A stretch of 64,000 bases of DNA, taken from positions 16,340 through 80,339 of the forward strand of contig JAEPRB010000179.1 in assembly GCA_016758965.1 (NCBI GenBank), given 5' to 3'. Every line of letters begins with the position of its first letter. Position 1 is the first letter of the stretch. This DNA comes from Circinella minor. Taxonomy: Eukaryota > Mucoromycota > Mucoromycetes > Mucorales > Lichtheimiaceae. The translations under genes were made by a program, and so were the position numbers. Below the pieces are notes generated by a model that saw nothing but the letters and a program-made list of their open reading frames with translations, was not told the origin of the DNA and did not search any database. Of this stretch, positions 51,104 to 64,000 are shown piece by piece.

Positions 51104-52630
51104 TCTATATTATATTATTTTAGCATTGGAATATTGCATGGCGACAAGCATTATCCTATGAAAGTATTGCAGAACTAGCCGATGGAGATACAGCAAAGAT
51201 TGTAAATTCATTTCATCCAAAAAGTCGCAAGTCATTGGATGCTATTTATAAATATGATTTAGCAAGATATATGCGTTGGTATCCATGGCGATGGTTTTCA
51301 GATTTAGTCTTGGTTGGTTCAGGTGGATTTTCAGCTGTCTATGGTGCAAATATTTCATTACTTTATGATGTATGTGAAACGGGTCAACAATTTGGTGTAC
51401 AACGTCGTCCTGTAGCAATTAAAGTGGTTGATGAAAAAATTCTAAATGAGGTAATGTATGATATATATATATATATATATTTAGAAAATATTTCATCTAT
51501 TTTTTTTTTTTATTTTTTTTACAATGATTAACAAAATGATGAATAAATAATTTAAATAGATTATAGTTCAATCTAGAGCTTTCTTGGCATTACTATTTCA
51601 TGGTATTACTGTCTGTGAAAGTACAGGCGATTTATTAATGATTGCTACATTGGCTGAAAATGGTAATTTGGAGCATCGGATCAGTAAACCAGTACAATTT
51701 GGATTAGATATGGTGAATGCAACAGATATTGTTATTCGTCTCGCCTTTAATTTAGCAAGTTTACATGATGAAATTGGCATGTGTCATCGCAATATTCATC
51801 CAGGTAATATTCTATGTGCCGATGATGATTATTTCTTGGTAGATTTTCGATTTTCTACTGCATCTAATCAAGCGACGGATGTGACAAAATCATCCATGGG
51901 TCATTATGGTAAATATATTTTTAAAAGTTGGATATGTTTGGAGAAAAGGGGAGGAGGAGGAGGAAGGAGGGGGGAAGTTTTTTTTTAAAAATAATAATAA
52001 TAATATTCATTTAACTTATTATTATTAGGCCGGATACCCTATATTGCACCTGAGGTTCGAGAAGGAATCTATACTGAAAAATCGGATGTTTATTCATTGG
52101 GTATACTTATGTGGCAAATGGTGTCAGGTGTTGAATTCCCTTCACCTGAACTTTTATTCGATGCACCCAAAGTATATAAAATAGAATGGGTTCCAGGAGT
52201 TCCAACTTGGTATCAGGAACTGATGATGGCATGTCTTGAACCAGATCCAACCAAGCGACCTAATGCGGAAGAAATTGGTTTAATTTTACGTAAATATGCA
52301 GTATTTCCTCAGTCGGAAAAGATGCAGGTTCATCAAAAAGACTGGGTAGCCTATGCCACACGTCGACGTATCGAATGTAAACAACATCAAGAACTTTGGG
52401 CATCTAATCAAAATCCTTCATCGTATGTCAATGGTGATCGATATCGTTTTTCTTCAACAACAACAACAACAACTACTGCTACTGCTACGAGTAAAGATGA
52501 AAAAGAAATACAAATGATGACGGCTTCTCGAGTATATGCATTCAGATCATTACCATCCACAGAACCATTTATTCAATTACCTTTCCGTGGACGTATTTTT
52601 GATGCTAGTAATTGGTCAGATGAAGATTAA
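50669..52630 (+). CDS. Protein kinase-like protein with lost catalytic Asp (pseudokinase)
   Basis: Exons: 50669-50917, 51124-51450, 51560-51908, 52029-52630; 508 residues. The N-terminal 110 residues have no recognised domain. The kinase fold follows: glycine loop LVGSGGFSAVYGA, lysine strand RPVAIKVVDEK, alpha-C glutamate region ILNEIIVQSR, then LLFHGITVCESTGDLLMIAT. The catalytic loop reads CHRNIHPGNIL, so the HRD aspartate is Asn. The DFG motif reads DFR. APE (IPYIAPEV) and SDVYSLGILMWQM are normal. This resembles the TKL-like kinase families expanded in Mucoromycota and Glomeromycotina (HRDLHSGNIL, DFGLS), but phosphotransfer is probably lost. The C-terminal tail is polar with a Thr run. 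A scaffold or regulatory role is inferred. Introns 1 and 3 hold G-rich sense tracts. Confidence 0.85.
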
Positions 52631-53346
52631 TTTTCTTTCTTATCAACTTGCTTTTCTTTATCGTACACAGCTTAACATTCAATTATAATTACTATTTTTT
52701 TTTTATTTCAAATTTACATTCTATCTTAATATTACAATAACAAAATCACATTATGTCCGTTTAGTTCAGAAAGATATATATGAAGATACATTATTTCATA
52801 TACATAACAATTACAATCAATTGATTTTCCCCTTCTTCTTATCTTTTTTGTATTATTAAGGATTTATTGTAATTTTTTTTTTTTTTTATCTTTTCGCCTT
52901 TTTTTTTTTTCCTTGTCAGCAAACAAGTATAGTATATATTCTTAAATATATAAACATCCAACATGAAAATATATCTTTACATTGATCGATGGATACTATT
53001 CTATAACTTTAATCACTATTTACTTTCTATTTTGTCTACAAGAAATATCATCTTACGTATTTTATATTTGTGAGAACCTACGTACCCCTTATTAGATTAT
53101 ATCAATAACATTGATTTGTTACGTATGATTCAAGAAAGTTGACGTCCATTTTTTTTTTTTTTTGGATGGTGTCACGTGTGACCCACGTTTTTTTTTTAAT
53201 CTTGGTATCTTTTTTTTCCGTTGTTTTAGTTAAATTACCTTGTTTCACTTCTATCTCGTCTTTTTTTTTTTTTTTTTTCTAAAAAATAAAAAACCTCTTT
53301 CTTTTTTTTTATTTTTCATTAAAAAATCAAAACATATATATAAATC
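52631..53346. other. Spacer between pseudokinase and DED1-like gene
   Basis: About 700 bp with the pseudokinase 3' end and the DED1-like promoter. T-rich tracts and three TACGTA palindromes (53054-53125) are present. A CACGTG E-box lies at about 53172 (GTGTCACGTGTGACCCACG). No gene is supported. Confidence 0.4.
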
Positions 53347-55784
<2,438 letters not shown>

Positions 55785-56114
55785 AGGAGGAAGAAAATGA
55801 AAAAAAAAACCCCCAGCAAATACTTTAAAAACAATAGAATAGTCTAATGTTCATTATATGAATATATGGATTATTATTATACTTCAATTTTATATTCCTT
55901 TCCTTTTTTCAATAACGAAATTTCATCCTTATAATATCTTTTTTTTTTTTTTTCATATGATAAGTGCAAAAAAAAAAAAAAAAAAAAAAAAAATAATAAT
56001 AAAAAAGTATAATATACAATTACAAAAAATAAATTTGACAAGCAATTTATGCAGTAATAAATAAATAACAAATGACAACCCGTGTTACTCTACTAGAGAT
56101 ACTTTTTTTTTTTT

Positions 56115-57253
56115 TTAAGCAGGAGAATTATAAGTAAATTTTCTTGAATCTAATTGTAATGTCACTGGTCCTAAAATATAATAAATAGATATAGTTAAAT
56201 AATTATTTCATGTTGTGTACATCTTAAAATGTTTTGATCCTATTTACCATCATTAGCAATATCTACAGTCATCATTGCACCAAAAACACCGTCTAGAATA
56301 TAAGCAATATATAAATATTTATTAATTGGATCCCAACATTTCTAACCAAACAAATCCCTCCCCCCCCCCTCCTCCTTTCCTTCCCTCTTGTCTCTCCCCC
56401 ACACAAATGTCCCTTTTAAACTTTATTGACACGTTTTTTTTTTTTACCCTTAAGATTTGACACATTGGTGTTATTTTTCACACACACAGAAACACACACT
56501 CTCAGTAGATCATGAGATTATTACCTTTAATTTTGACTGGATCATATGCTTGGCCTAATTTTAATAGAAAATTCTCGTACATTGCCTTTGCTTGATCTGT
56601 TTTCATGGCTTGATGAAAATCAGGTTTATTACCTTTATAACATTTTTTATTTTATTTTTTTACATAAAAAGTCAATATATCGAGTTCATAAATCCCATTA
56701 TTTGTAATTTACCTTTTACTGTTTTTCCTTGGAGTGTGAATTGAGAAACTAAAAACAAATAATAAGATGATTTTATTTTCTCTACAACCTTTTTCCCCCC
56801 TCCCCTCCCCTTATTCATTCCTCTACTTTATGTATATATTGTTTTTACCACATAAGACTTCAAGACCAAGATCTTTAACACCCTTTTTCCACATGGCGCC
56901 TTGTTCATCGTCAAATACACGAATATTTAAAATCTTGTTAATGATATAATCGACATCTTTATCTGTGTCATCAACACCAATGCCAACTAAAACACAAACA
57001 CCTTTTTGAATGGAACCTACAACTTGTTGATCCACTATATATATATATACATATAAATTCAATTGTTTAGATTATTTATTTTTACAAGATTAATAACCGC
57101 CATGGAGGAAAAGTGCTTCAGGGGAGGATAGAAGAAGAAGAAGAAGAGAGGGGGGGAGGAAGGGAACTATTAGCAAGACAATATATATATATATATATAT
57201 ATATATGTACCAGTAACACTTGCTCGAGCCACGCGTTGTAAAACTGCTCTCAT
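56115..57253 (-). CDS. DTD1: D-aminoacyl-tRNA deacylase
   Basis: Proofreading enzyme that removes D-amino acids (and glycine mischarged on tRNA-Ala) in the cytosol. Exons on the minus strand: 57211-57253, 56849-57034, 56713-56748, 56525-56632, 56248-56292, 56115-56170; 157 residues, normal for the family. It starts MRAVLQRVARASVTVD, has GVCVLVGIGVDDTD, FDDEQGAMWKK, the active-site strand VSQFTLQGKTVKGNKPDFHQ, AMYENFLLKL and VFGAMMTVDIANDGPVTLQL, where the Gly-Pro of NDGPVT is the cross-subunit motif that excludes L-amino acids. All key residues are present. It converges with the DED1-like gene, 330 bp apart. Two introns are G-rich on the sense strand and intron 1 is C-rich. Confidence 0.95.
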
Positions 57254-57867
57254 TGTCTTTTAATGATGGAATTTAAAGATTCAATAAAGACGACCTTTCA
57301 ATCTGTAACTTTATTTATAAAAAAAAAAAATAGCATTATTCATAAAATAAAAAAAAAATCCCCGCTCAATCCAAATCTCGGACACAAAAGATTGTAAAAG
57401 CTGTTTCAATTAGAGAGAGAGAAAAAAGAAAAACATTTTTATCATGTGTAATAGGGGTAAGGAAAAATTGCAGATAAAAGTTGGATTTATAGATAACACT
57501 ACTTAGAAAATAGTCCATGTATATAATGGTTGCCATGTTTCTTTGAAAGATACAGGGTAAAACAAACAGATACCAAAGTACTTTCACAGTCTCGAAAGAG
57601 GAGGTAATTAATGACGATCTTTCATAACTTAAAAACTTTTTTTTAAAAAAAAAATGGCAAGGCGCCAACAGCCATAGCCAATCCTCTTGTGATATTAGCA
57701 GGACGACTTCTCTTTTACTAAACATACTTCACTAAGATTCTATATAATTTTCTTTTTATAATAACTCCTTATGAGTGATATTCGCTTTAATTCATTTTGA
57801 ATGCTTGAAACCATTATAATAAAATAAATTATATAAAATATAACCATTTTTACTGCTCATTAGTATC

Positions 57868-58155
57868 AATTTGCTTGAATATTAACACAAAAAAGAGGTT
57901 ATATTACGTACTTTTGGATTATATGCGATTTTTTTGGTCTGAGCGTAAAATAAATGAGAAAGAAGCTGTGCGATTTTTTTTTTTTTTTTTTTTTACTTCT
58001 GGATGAGATTGTAACAATTTATTTGATAATTTAAAAACTAGTCTATTAAAATATATAATATAAAGATGTATTGATTAACACTGATTATTGATATCAACTT
58101 GCTCGAATATTACTCACAAAAAACCGGTACGTAATATTCTTGGATTATTTGATTA
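57868..58155 (+). repeat. Imperfect direct duplication, period about 225 bp
   Basis: ATCAATTTGCTTGAATATTA..ACGTACTTTTGGATTAT at 57868-57922 recurs as ATCAACTTGCTCGAATATTA..ACGTAATATTCTTGGATTAT at 58093-58147. GTGCGATTTTT after the first copy (57968) has a counterpart GTGCAATTTTT at 58201. The two units look like an old tandem duplication. Confidence 0.6.
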
Positions 58156-58569
58156 AAATGGCTTTTTATTTTTTAAAAAAAAAATTACAAGTTCTTATCC
58201 GTGCAATTTTTCTTCTGATAACTTAATATTTTCCATATCTTTTAAATAGTGTGATGCTTCAAGCTAAAACTATATAAAGCAATAAGTTGAATGAATCCAT
58301 TTGTAATTACTTTTTAATAAGAAAATTGCTGATATATTTGGGCAATGTCAAAAGTACTATGAAGGAAATATAAAAATGGACGATATAGAAAGAAAAACAA
58401 AAGAAAATCAAGCAGATAGGAATATTAAGTATTTATATGTAATAATAATAATAATAATATAAGAAGAGATAAATATATACGTATATGAAAAAAGAAAATA
58501 TAAAGAGATGGAGGAATAAAGAAGTGGTGATTATACCAAGTAAAGAATTGAATGATGCTATTCATCTTG

Positions 58570-58985
58570 TTAATTTTCTGGATACATACTTTTGTCCATA
58601 CACGACTTTTCTTCATTCGTAATCGTGCATACGTACTCCAAGAGTTTTTCGTCCTCTGCATGTTCCACCTTCATCATATCGAATTCATTCAGCTTTCCAT
58701 CTCGTAGAGCTTCCTTCATATCTTCACGAATTAACCGTGCACCAGTTTATGAGATTAGAAGTTGTTGGATAAATGACATAGGTACTATGAAAGAATAACC
58801 ATGACACTTACAAGATCTCCCACGGCTGCCCATAAGCGGGCTTAAAGCAGCATCTGATTCATTGATTTCAAGAGTCTCCATATGTGTTACTTTATGATTG
58901 TATCTCATACCTACATCAAAGATGAAACTGTTTTCTGAAGTAGTTTGAAGAATCCCCAATACTACGAAGACATTATATTAATTGC
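58570..58985 (-). pseudogene. Decayed protein-coding fragment
   Basis: On the minus strand a single frame reads VFVVLGILQTTSENSFIFDV, then MRYNHKVTHMETLEINESDA, then ALSPLMGSRGRSCK. It runs on to an in-frame TAA and then continues GARLIREDMKEALRDGKLNE, FDMMKVEHAEDEKLLEYV, ending MYPEN and a stop. A GTAAGT donor follows RGRSC, so the first stop could lie in a lost or poorly formed intron. There is no start codon at the beginning. Looks like part of a multi-exon gene or mobile-element ORF; unrecognised. Confidence 0.35.
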
Positions 58986-61401
58986 TATATTGAAACCATA
59001 TTACTATCGTTGATAAAATCAAGAAAACAATATCAAAATATCAAATAAATTGATGCTTTGATTCTGTTAAGTTTTATTGTTATTAATAAGATACGTAATT
59101 AACGAACCAGCGAGAGTTAGAAAAAAATTGCACCAAAATAAAGCTGTTTTAAATGGAATAATTCAAGACTACTACGTACCTCTTTTTTTGTGTATAATAT
59201 TCGAACACATTGGTACTGATAGCCAATACATTTTTATATTAGATATTTTAGTAGACTAGTTTTTACACTATCAAATAAACTGTTAGTAATGCCATTCAGA
59301 AGTGAAAAAAAAAAATCGCTTAGACAAAAAAAATCGCACAAGTAAGCACTACCCAAAAATTATTTGGTGCAGAAAAAAAAAGTATGTTGTGCTTTTTAAA
59401 CCTCGTGATGATTTCAGGTATTTAAAACAAGATATCTATACCCAGTGAACAATCCAGTTTAGGTGGTTGAGAATGCCGTGCTTCATCGTTCCTTAGTCTT
59501 TAACTATTCTAATCTTTTTTTTTGCCGTTTTTTTTTTTTTTTAGCAAGTTCATGAATAAGGAGGAACTATTTAATTAAGCTTTTTATTTCGGCGGGGATA
59601 ACATGAGTGAGGCGTGAACTTCCAATAAAAAAAGGTTTTGACGATCTATGTCTGCCAATGAAAATACACTTTGATTACGTGTGTAACAATTGAGAAAATA
59701 GGTACAGTGATTATTTTTTTATACTCTTTTTTTTTTTAGAAAAAAAAATCGGTCAACGTATGCGGCAAAGTGCTCTCACGGTAATATATAGAGAACATCC
59801 GTACTAATTACCGTATGCCATGTTCGTGAATCTAGTCAAGACGGTGATAGTTTATTATGCGATGAGAGCTGTCGCGTAGTAATAATATATATTAACTTTA
59901 CCAATTGTTAATCCACGTTAATAGCATTAGAGAGTGTTAGTGCTTTTTGAAGAACACCAGTCTTTATCTCTTTGTAGAAGAGAAAAACAGTCTACAATTT
60001 ACTTTTATTGTTTTTTTTTTAATATAGTTAGTAAACTTTATCAAAGAAGGCTGGCTCGCATATAGTTCAGAGTATAAGATCGATACTGTTATACCATCAT
60101 GGTCTTTATTCCTGTATCGGTAATAACCACAATGAGAATCCAGCTAAAGTGAACTGTACATAAGCCCTTTTTATAACTGAGCTATTTGACTTATGGTAAC
60201 TCACCATACACGGAGGTATAATAATTTTATAATTGTATGGAGTTCATCAACAGATGCAATGCTGGTGTACTTGCCAGAATCCCGAAGTACTCGTACCACA
60301 TTTGTACATCCTCATGTGGGTCATTCATTGTAATACGTGATGATGACAGTTCCGCGTTTGTAAAAGATAAACTGACTTCATAAGTATATATATGGCACTA
60401 GTAATTACTAGTTAATTTTTTAACTGCGTACTACTATTTTATAAAAAGAAGCTTATTAACGAGGCATGATTATATATATCATTTTAAGTTGACTAACTCT
60501 TCTCGAGGATAGTGCCTTGATATAATAAAAAGAAGCTCCAATTCAAAAATATTGTTATTTATGATCAAGAAGCTGATGTGCCTTTTACTACAAATCATTG
60601 TTAAACATGTGCTCCCCTTATAGCAGTAATTATTGCACTCTGTATATATTCATATTCATATTTCTCTTCTTAAAGATACTATCAAACATTATTTTTTTTA
60701 AAAAAGCTTCTTGTATATTCCTTTTCTTTTATTAGTTGCTTTATCATCATTTTTCTCAGAGTTGCATTACAACACCAAAATAAAAACATTTTACCTAAAA
60801 TTTTCAGTTTCTGATCCAAAACCATTCTGTCTGTGTTCTTTTACCTGTCCATAAGATTCTTTCTGAAAAAGAAAGATTTCCAGCAAGATTAAAAATTTGA
60901 AATGTAGATAGACTGTAATACTTATTGTGACCAGCATGATCTTCAGCTCCTCACTGACTGAAATATTAATAGATTTCAATCTCTCCCAAGTAACATGCAG
61001 CCTGTGTAACAAAATTAAAAAAAAAAATCGTTTCATTTTGCACACTTATTTCCTTCTCTTACTTTTTTTATTATCGCTAAAGATGAGAATGTTTGGGGAA
61101 ATAAACTAGTGGCATATAGAATATAAATTTATTATATATGGGTAATAAAAAATGATATAATAGTCAAAAGACAAGTAGTAAGCGTATAGCTACCAAATAT
61201 CTATTTCCATAATAGGATAATAGGTGCTTATGGAATATAAATTTTCGGTGTGGTGTTGATAGAGTGAAGGTACACAACCTATCATTTTTTTTTAATTTCG
61301 TAAAATGTAATAAAATACAACATAAACCCCACTTCTCTTCTTTTTTACTTATTTTTCTTTCGCTTAACTTATTTTTTAGAAAATATAATATTCTTGTTAG
61401 T

Positions 61402-63913
61402 ATGTCATCGGCTGATACACTTGTAGGTGCAGCAGCAGCTTCTGGTGCCGCTATTCTCGGTCTCTTATCACTCAAATACAACGATCGTGCCCTTTTTACT
61501 GATCGTCCCAATACCCAAGTAGTCAGTCCTGGTACTCCATTATTCGGCTCACTTTTCGAGCAAATTAAAAATAAAGATCGAATCTTGGAACATATGGATT
61601 ACTTATTTAACAAACATGATACGCTTACCTTGTAAGTTTTCTTTAATTTCCATTTCTTTGAATATATTAAAAGTTGTTGTAGATATGCGGGGAAGTGAAA
61701 AAAAAGAAAGAAACTAAAATTACTTCACGTGCTAAATTTTTATTTGTTGTTAGTGGTCAAACTGTATTAGGACTTCCTCCTCAAATTATGGTAAAAAAAA
61801 AAAGGCTTTCCTTACATATAAAAAAAATTCACGATGTTAAGAGAAAAGAATAATAATAATAAGAAACTAATAATATTTTTTTTCTAGACTATTAATCCTG
61901 AAAATGTAGAGCATGTTTTGAAAAGTAAATTTTGAATTACATGAAAAAGAAATATCATAGAATTATTGACATGGAACTGACGAAATAATTGTATATAATA
62001 GCCAACTTTTCAAATTATGTAAAGGGCCCTCAAATGAAGTATGTGAATCTCTTTTATTTTTTCCGATTAAAAATAAGTTAAACTAATGAGTGTATATAAC
62101 GATAGATATGCAATGACTGATTTGTTCGGTCATGGTATCTTTGTTGCGAGTAAGTTTACCAATTCAAATACAATTTGTAGATGAAATCATGAATTTTATT
62201 AAGAAAGAAAAACAAAATTAATCTATTTTTTTTATCATTGTATTTTATTATTTTAGACGGAGAACAATGGAAATGGTTAGTATCTTATAAGATATTATCT
62301 TTTACTAATTTTTAACCTTGAAATCTTTGATGCATGATAGCGGTTGACATGACAATTATACAACTATACTATATCTATTAGGCAACGTAAGGCTGCCAGT
62401 TTGATTTTTAATGTGGTCAACTTCAGAGATCACTTTAGCGAAGTATTTATCAAAGAATTGGAAATCATTTCAAGTGAAATTTTTGATAAGAAGGCTGAAA
62501 ATGGTAAATCTGTCGATTTCCATGATGTCATTTACAAGTTTACTTTAGATTCATTTGTCTAGTAAGTATTTTTTTTTGTTCGGGTATATAGTCTTCAAAT
62601 AAATACATTATTCTAAATATTAACATACATTTGGATGTTTATTAATCATTATATATATAGTCTCGGTTTCGGTAAACAACTTGATTCATTGAGAAGCAAA
62701 AAAAAAGTGCCATTTGCCGAATCATTTGATATCTGCCAGCATGCTTCTTTTGAACAATTTGTGGACCCTTTTACCGATCTTCGTGAATCGTTTAAGCCTA
62801 TTTTTAAACCAGGTACCAAGACAATTAAACAACATCTCCAGGTGATTAATGATTTCGCTTACGGCTTAGTAAATGATCGACGCGAACAAATAAAAAATGG
62901 TGGTGAATACAAAGATTTGTTATCTCGTTTTATGAATGCAAAGAACGAACATGATCAGCCACTCTCCAATAAAGAATTACGTGATACTGTATTGAATTTT
63001 ATTATTGCCGGTCGCGATACAACAGCTCAGGCATTATCGTGGTGTTTCTACAACTTGATGTTGCATCCTCGTGTAGAAGCCAAACTTCTTGAAGAAATCA
63101 CTAACAATATTCCAGAAGATGAATCATTATTGGATGCACCTGCATTTTATGAAGTTATTAAAAAAATGAAATATGCTCACGCAGTGTAAGTTTTTTTTTT
63201 ACTATACCCAGTAGTAGCAAATGAACGATGAGATTTGTAAAATACATACGAAAGCTAATCAAACGTTATCATGTATATGGACTTTTATAAAAATATATCA
63301 GGTTTTATGAGGTATTGCGACTTCATCCATCCGTTCCTACAAATGTAAAGGTAGCATTAGATGAGGATGTCCTTCCTGATGGAACACCTATTCATAAAGG
63401 AGATAGGTATATAAAAAGCTATAATACATAATTTTGGACTGAAGCCAAAAGCGTTAATGAAGTATTATTGATACTAATTAATATTTTTCAATGAACATTA
63501 TCTTTTTAGCATTACATGGTGGCCTTATTGTATGGGTCGATCCGAGAAGATCTGGGGGCCTGATGCTCGCAGCTTCAGTCCGGAACGCTGGTTATCAGAG
63601 AACGGCGAGCTCAAGAGAGAATCCGCTGGTCAATGGCCAGCTTTCCACGCAGGTCCACGTGTGTGTAAGTATAAAAAAAACACATTCTATATGTGTGCAT
63701 GATTAATTAATATTTAAAAGAAAAAAAAAACTAAATGATATATATTGTACAGGCTTAGGGCAAAACTTAGCAACACTTCAAGCTTTGATCGCCATTGTGA
63801 TGTTGTTAAAGCGTTACAAGTTTTCTCTTGTTCCTAATCAATCTGTTACTTATGGAGTATCTTTAACACATCCTATGAAGGATGGAATGCATGTTTTTGT
63901 TGAAAGACGTTGA
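61402..63913 (+). CDS. Cytochrome P450 monooxygenase
   Basis: Membrane-anchored heme monooxygenase of the ER. Exons: 61402-61631, 61754-61790, 61888-61924, 62002-62038, 62106-62149, 62257-62275, 62382-62561, 62661-63185, 63302-63406, 63510-63664, 63753-63913; 509 residues, normal for a eukaryotic P450. A hydrophobic N-terminus (LVGAAAASGAAILGLLSL) serves as anchor. I-helix oxygen-binding motif AGRDTTA, K-helix ExxR in EVLRLHP, PERF-like motif SPERW, and heme-binding loop FHAGPRVCLG with the Cys ligand split by the last intron. The C-helix WxxxR is in EQWKWQRKAA. The substrate is unknown; the general look is of the fatty-acid or alkane hydroxylase clan (CYP86/CYP52-like), and zygomycete-specific families such as CYP509 are plausible. 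The 19-nt exon at 62257 is short but required for phase. Confidence 0.93.
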
Positions 63914-64000
63914 AACTACTTATAATATTTTTTTTCGACTATATCATAATATCTTTCTCTCTTTCAAGATTATCCCATCACACACACTTCTTTTTTTTTC

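Larger units (their letters stand above)
57254..61401. other. 4.1-kb spacer with relics, before the P450 gene
   Basis: No intact gene. It holds an imperfect duplication (57868-58155), a decayed reading frame (58570-58985), and further short coding-like fragments on the minus strand near 59410-59490 (SDEARHSQPPKLDCSLGIDI) and 60795-61015 (WERLKSINISVSEELKIM, then KESYGQ, then EHRQNGFGSETENF), each broken by stops or lacking partners. Several TACGTA sites occur at 57900-59180. The P450 promoter should be near 61200-61400. The fragments suggest an old insertion of repetitive protein-coding DNA, but no family is recognised. Confidence 0.4.

Overview
The window looks like nuclear DNA of an early-diverging fungus, most likely Mucoromycota (Mucorales type). 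The genes are split by many short GT-AG introns. Non-coding DNA is very AT-rich with long homopolymer runs. The gene set mixes fungal genes (CWH43, ARC1, a P450) with animal-like RNA-processing genes (Gemin2, an Integrator subunit 2-like protein). All gene models below were rebuilt by hand from exon reading frames and splice sites, and every model closes in phase. The species cannot be named from sequence reading alone.

Layout from left to right: 5' part of DNA polymerase eta (minus, runs off the left edge); a 2-kb repeat-bearing spacer; the tRNA-synthetase cofactor ARC1 (minus); CWH43 (plus); an unrecognised S/T/N/Q-rich protein (plus); an unrecognised membrane protein (minus); an Integrator subunit 2-like protein (minus); a relic-bearing spacer; monoacylglycerol lipase (plus); BCD1/ZNHIT6 (minus); a DUF202 membrane protein (plus); Gemin2 (plus); PEX5 (minus); a 1640-residue repetitive glycine-zipper/Q-rich protein (plus); a SANT plus WD40 fusion protein (minus); a 12.7-kb gene-poor tract (37983-50668); a pseudokinase (plus); a DED1-like DEAD-box helicase (plus); D-aminoacyl-tRNA deacylase (minus); a 4.1-kb spacer with relics; and a cytochrome P450 (plus).

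There is no single pathway cluster, but three genes of small nuclear/nucleolar RNA metabolism lie within 10 kb (INTS2-like, BCD1, Gemin2), and three translation or tRNA genes are scattered (ARC1, DED1-like, DTD1). The gene-poor tract holds a 370-bp pogo/Tc1-mariner-type miniature element with perfect 23-bp terminal inverted repeats, one copy of a roughly 400-bp dispersed repeat whose inverted partner sits at 2065-2462, a strong local excess of the palindrome TACGTA, and a 59-codon reading frame with a CCHC zinc knuckle.

The most interesting items are the repetitive protein with eight Gly/Ala membrane-like modules, the half-length Integrator subunit in a fungus, the SANT-WD40 fusion, the zinc-knuckle microprotein, and the element and motif structure of the gene-poor tract. 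No tRNA, rRNA or CRISPR array was seen.
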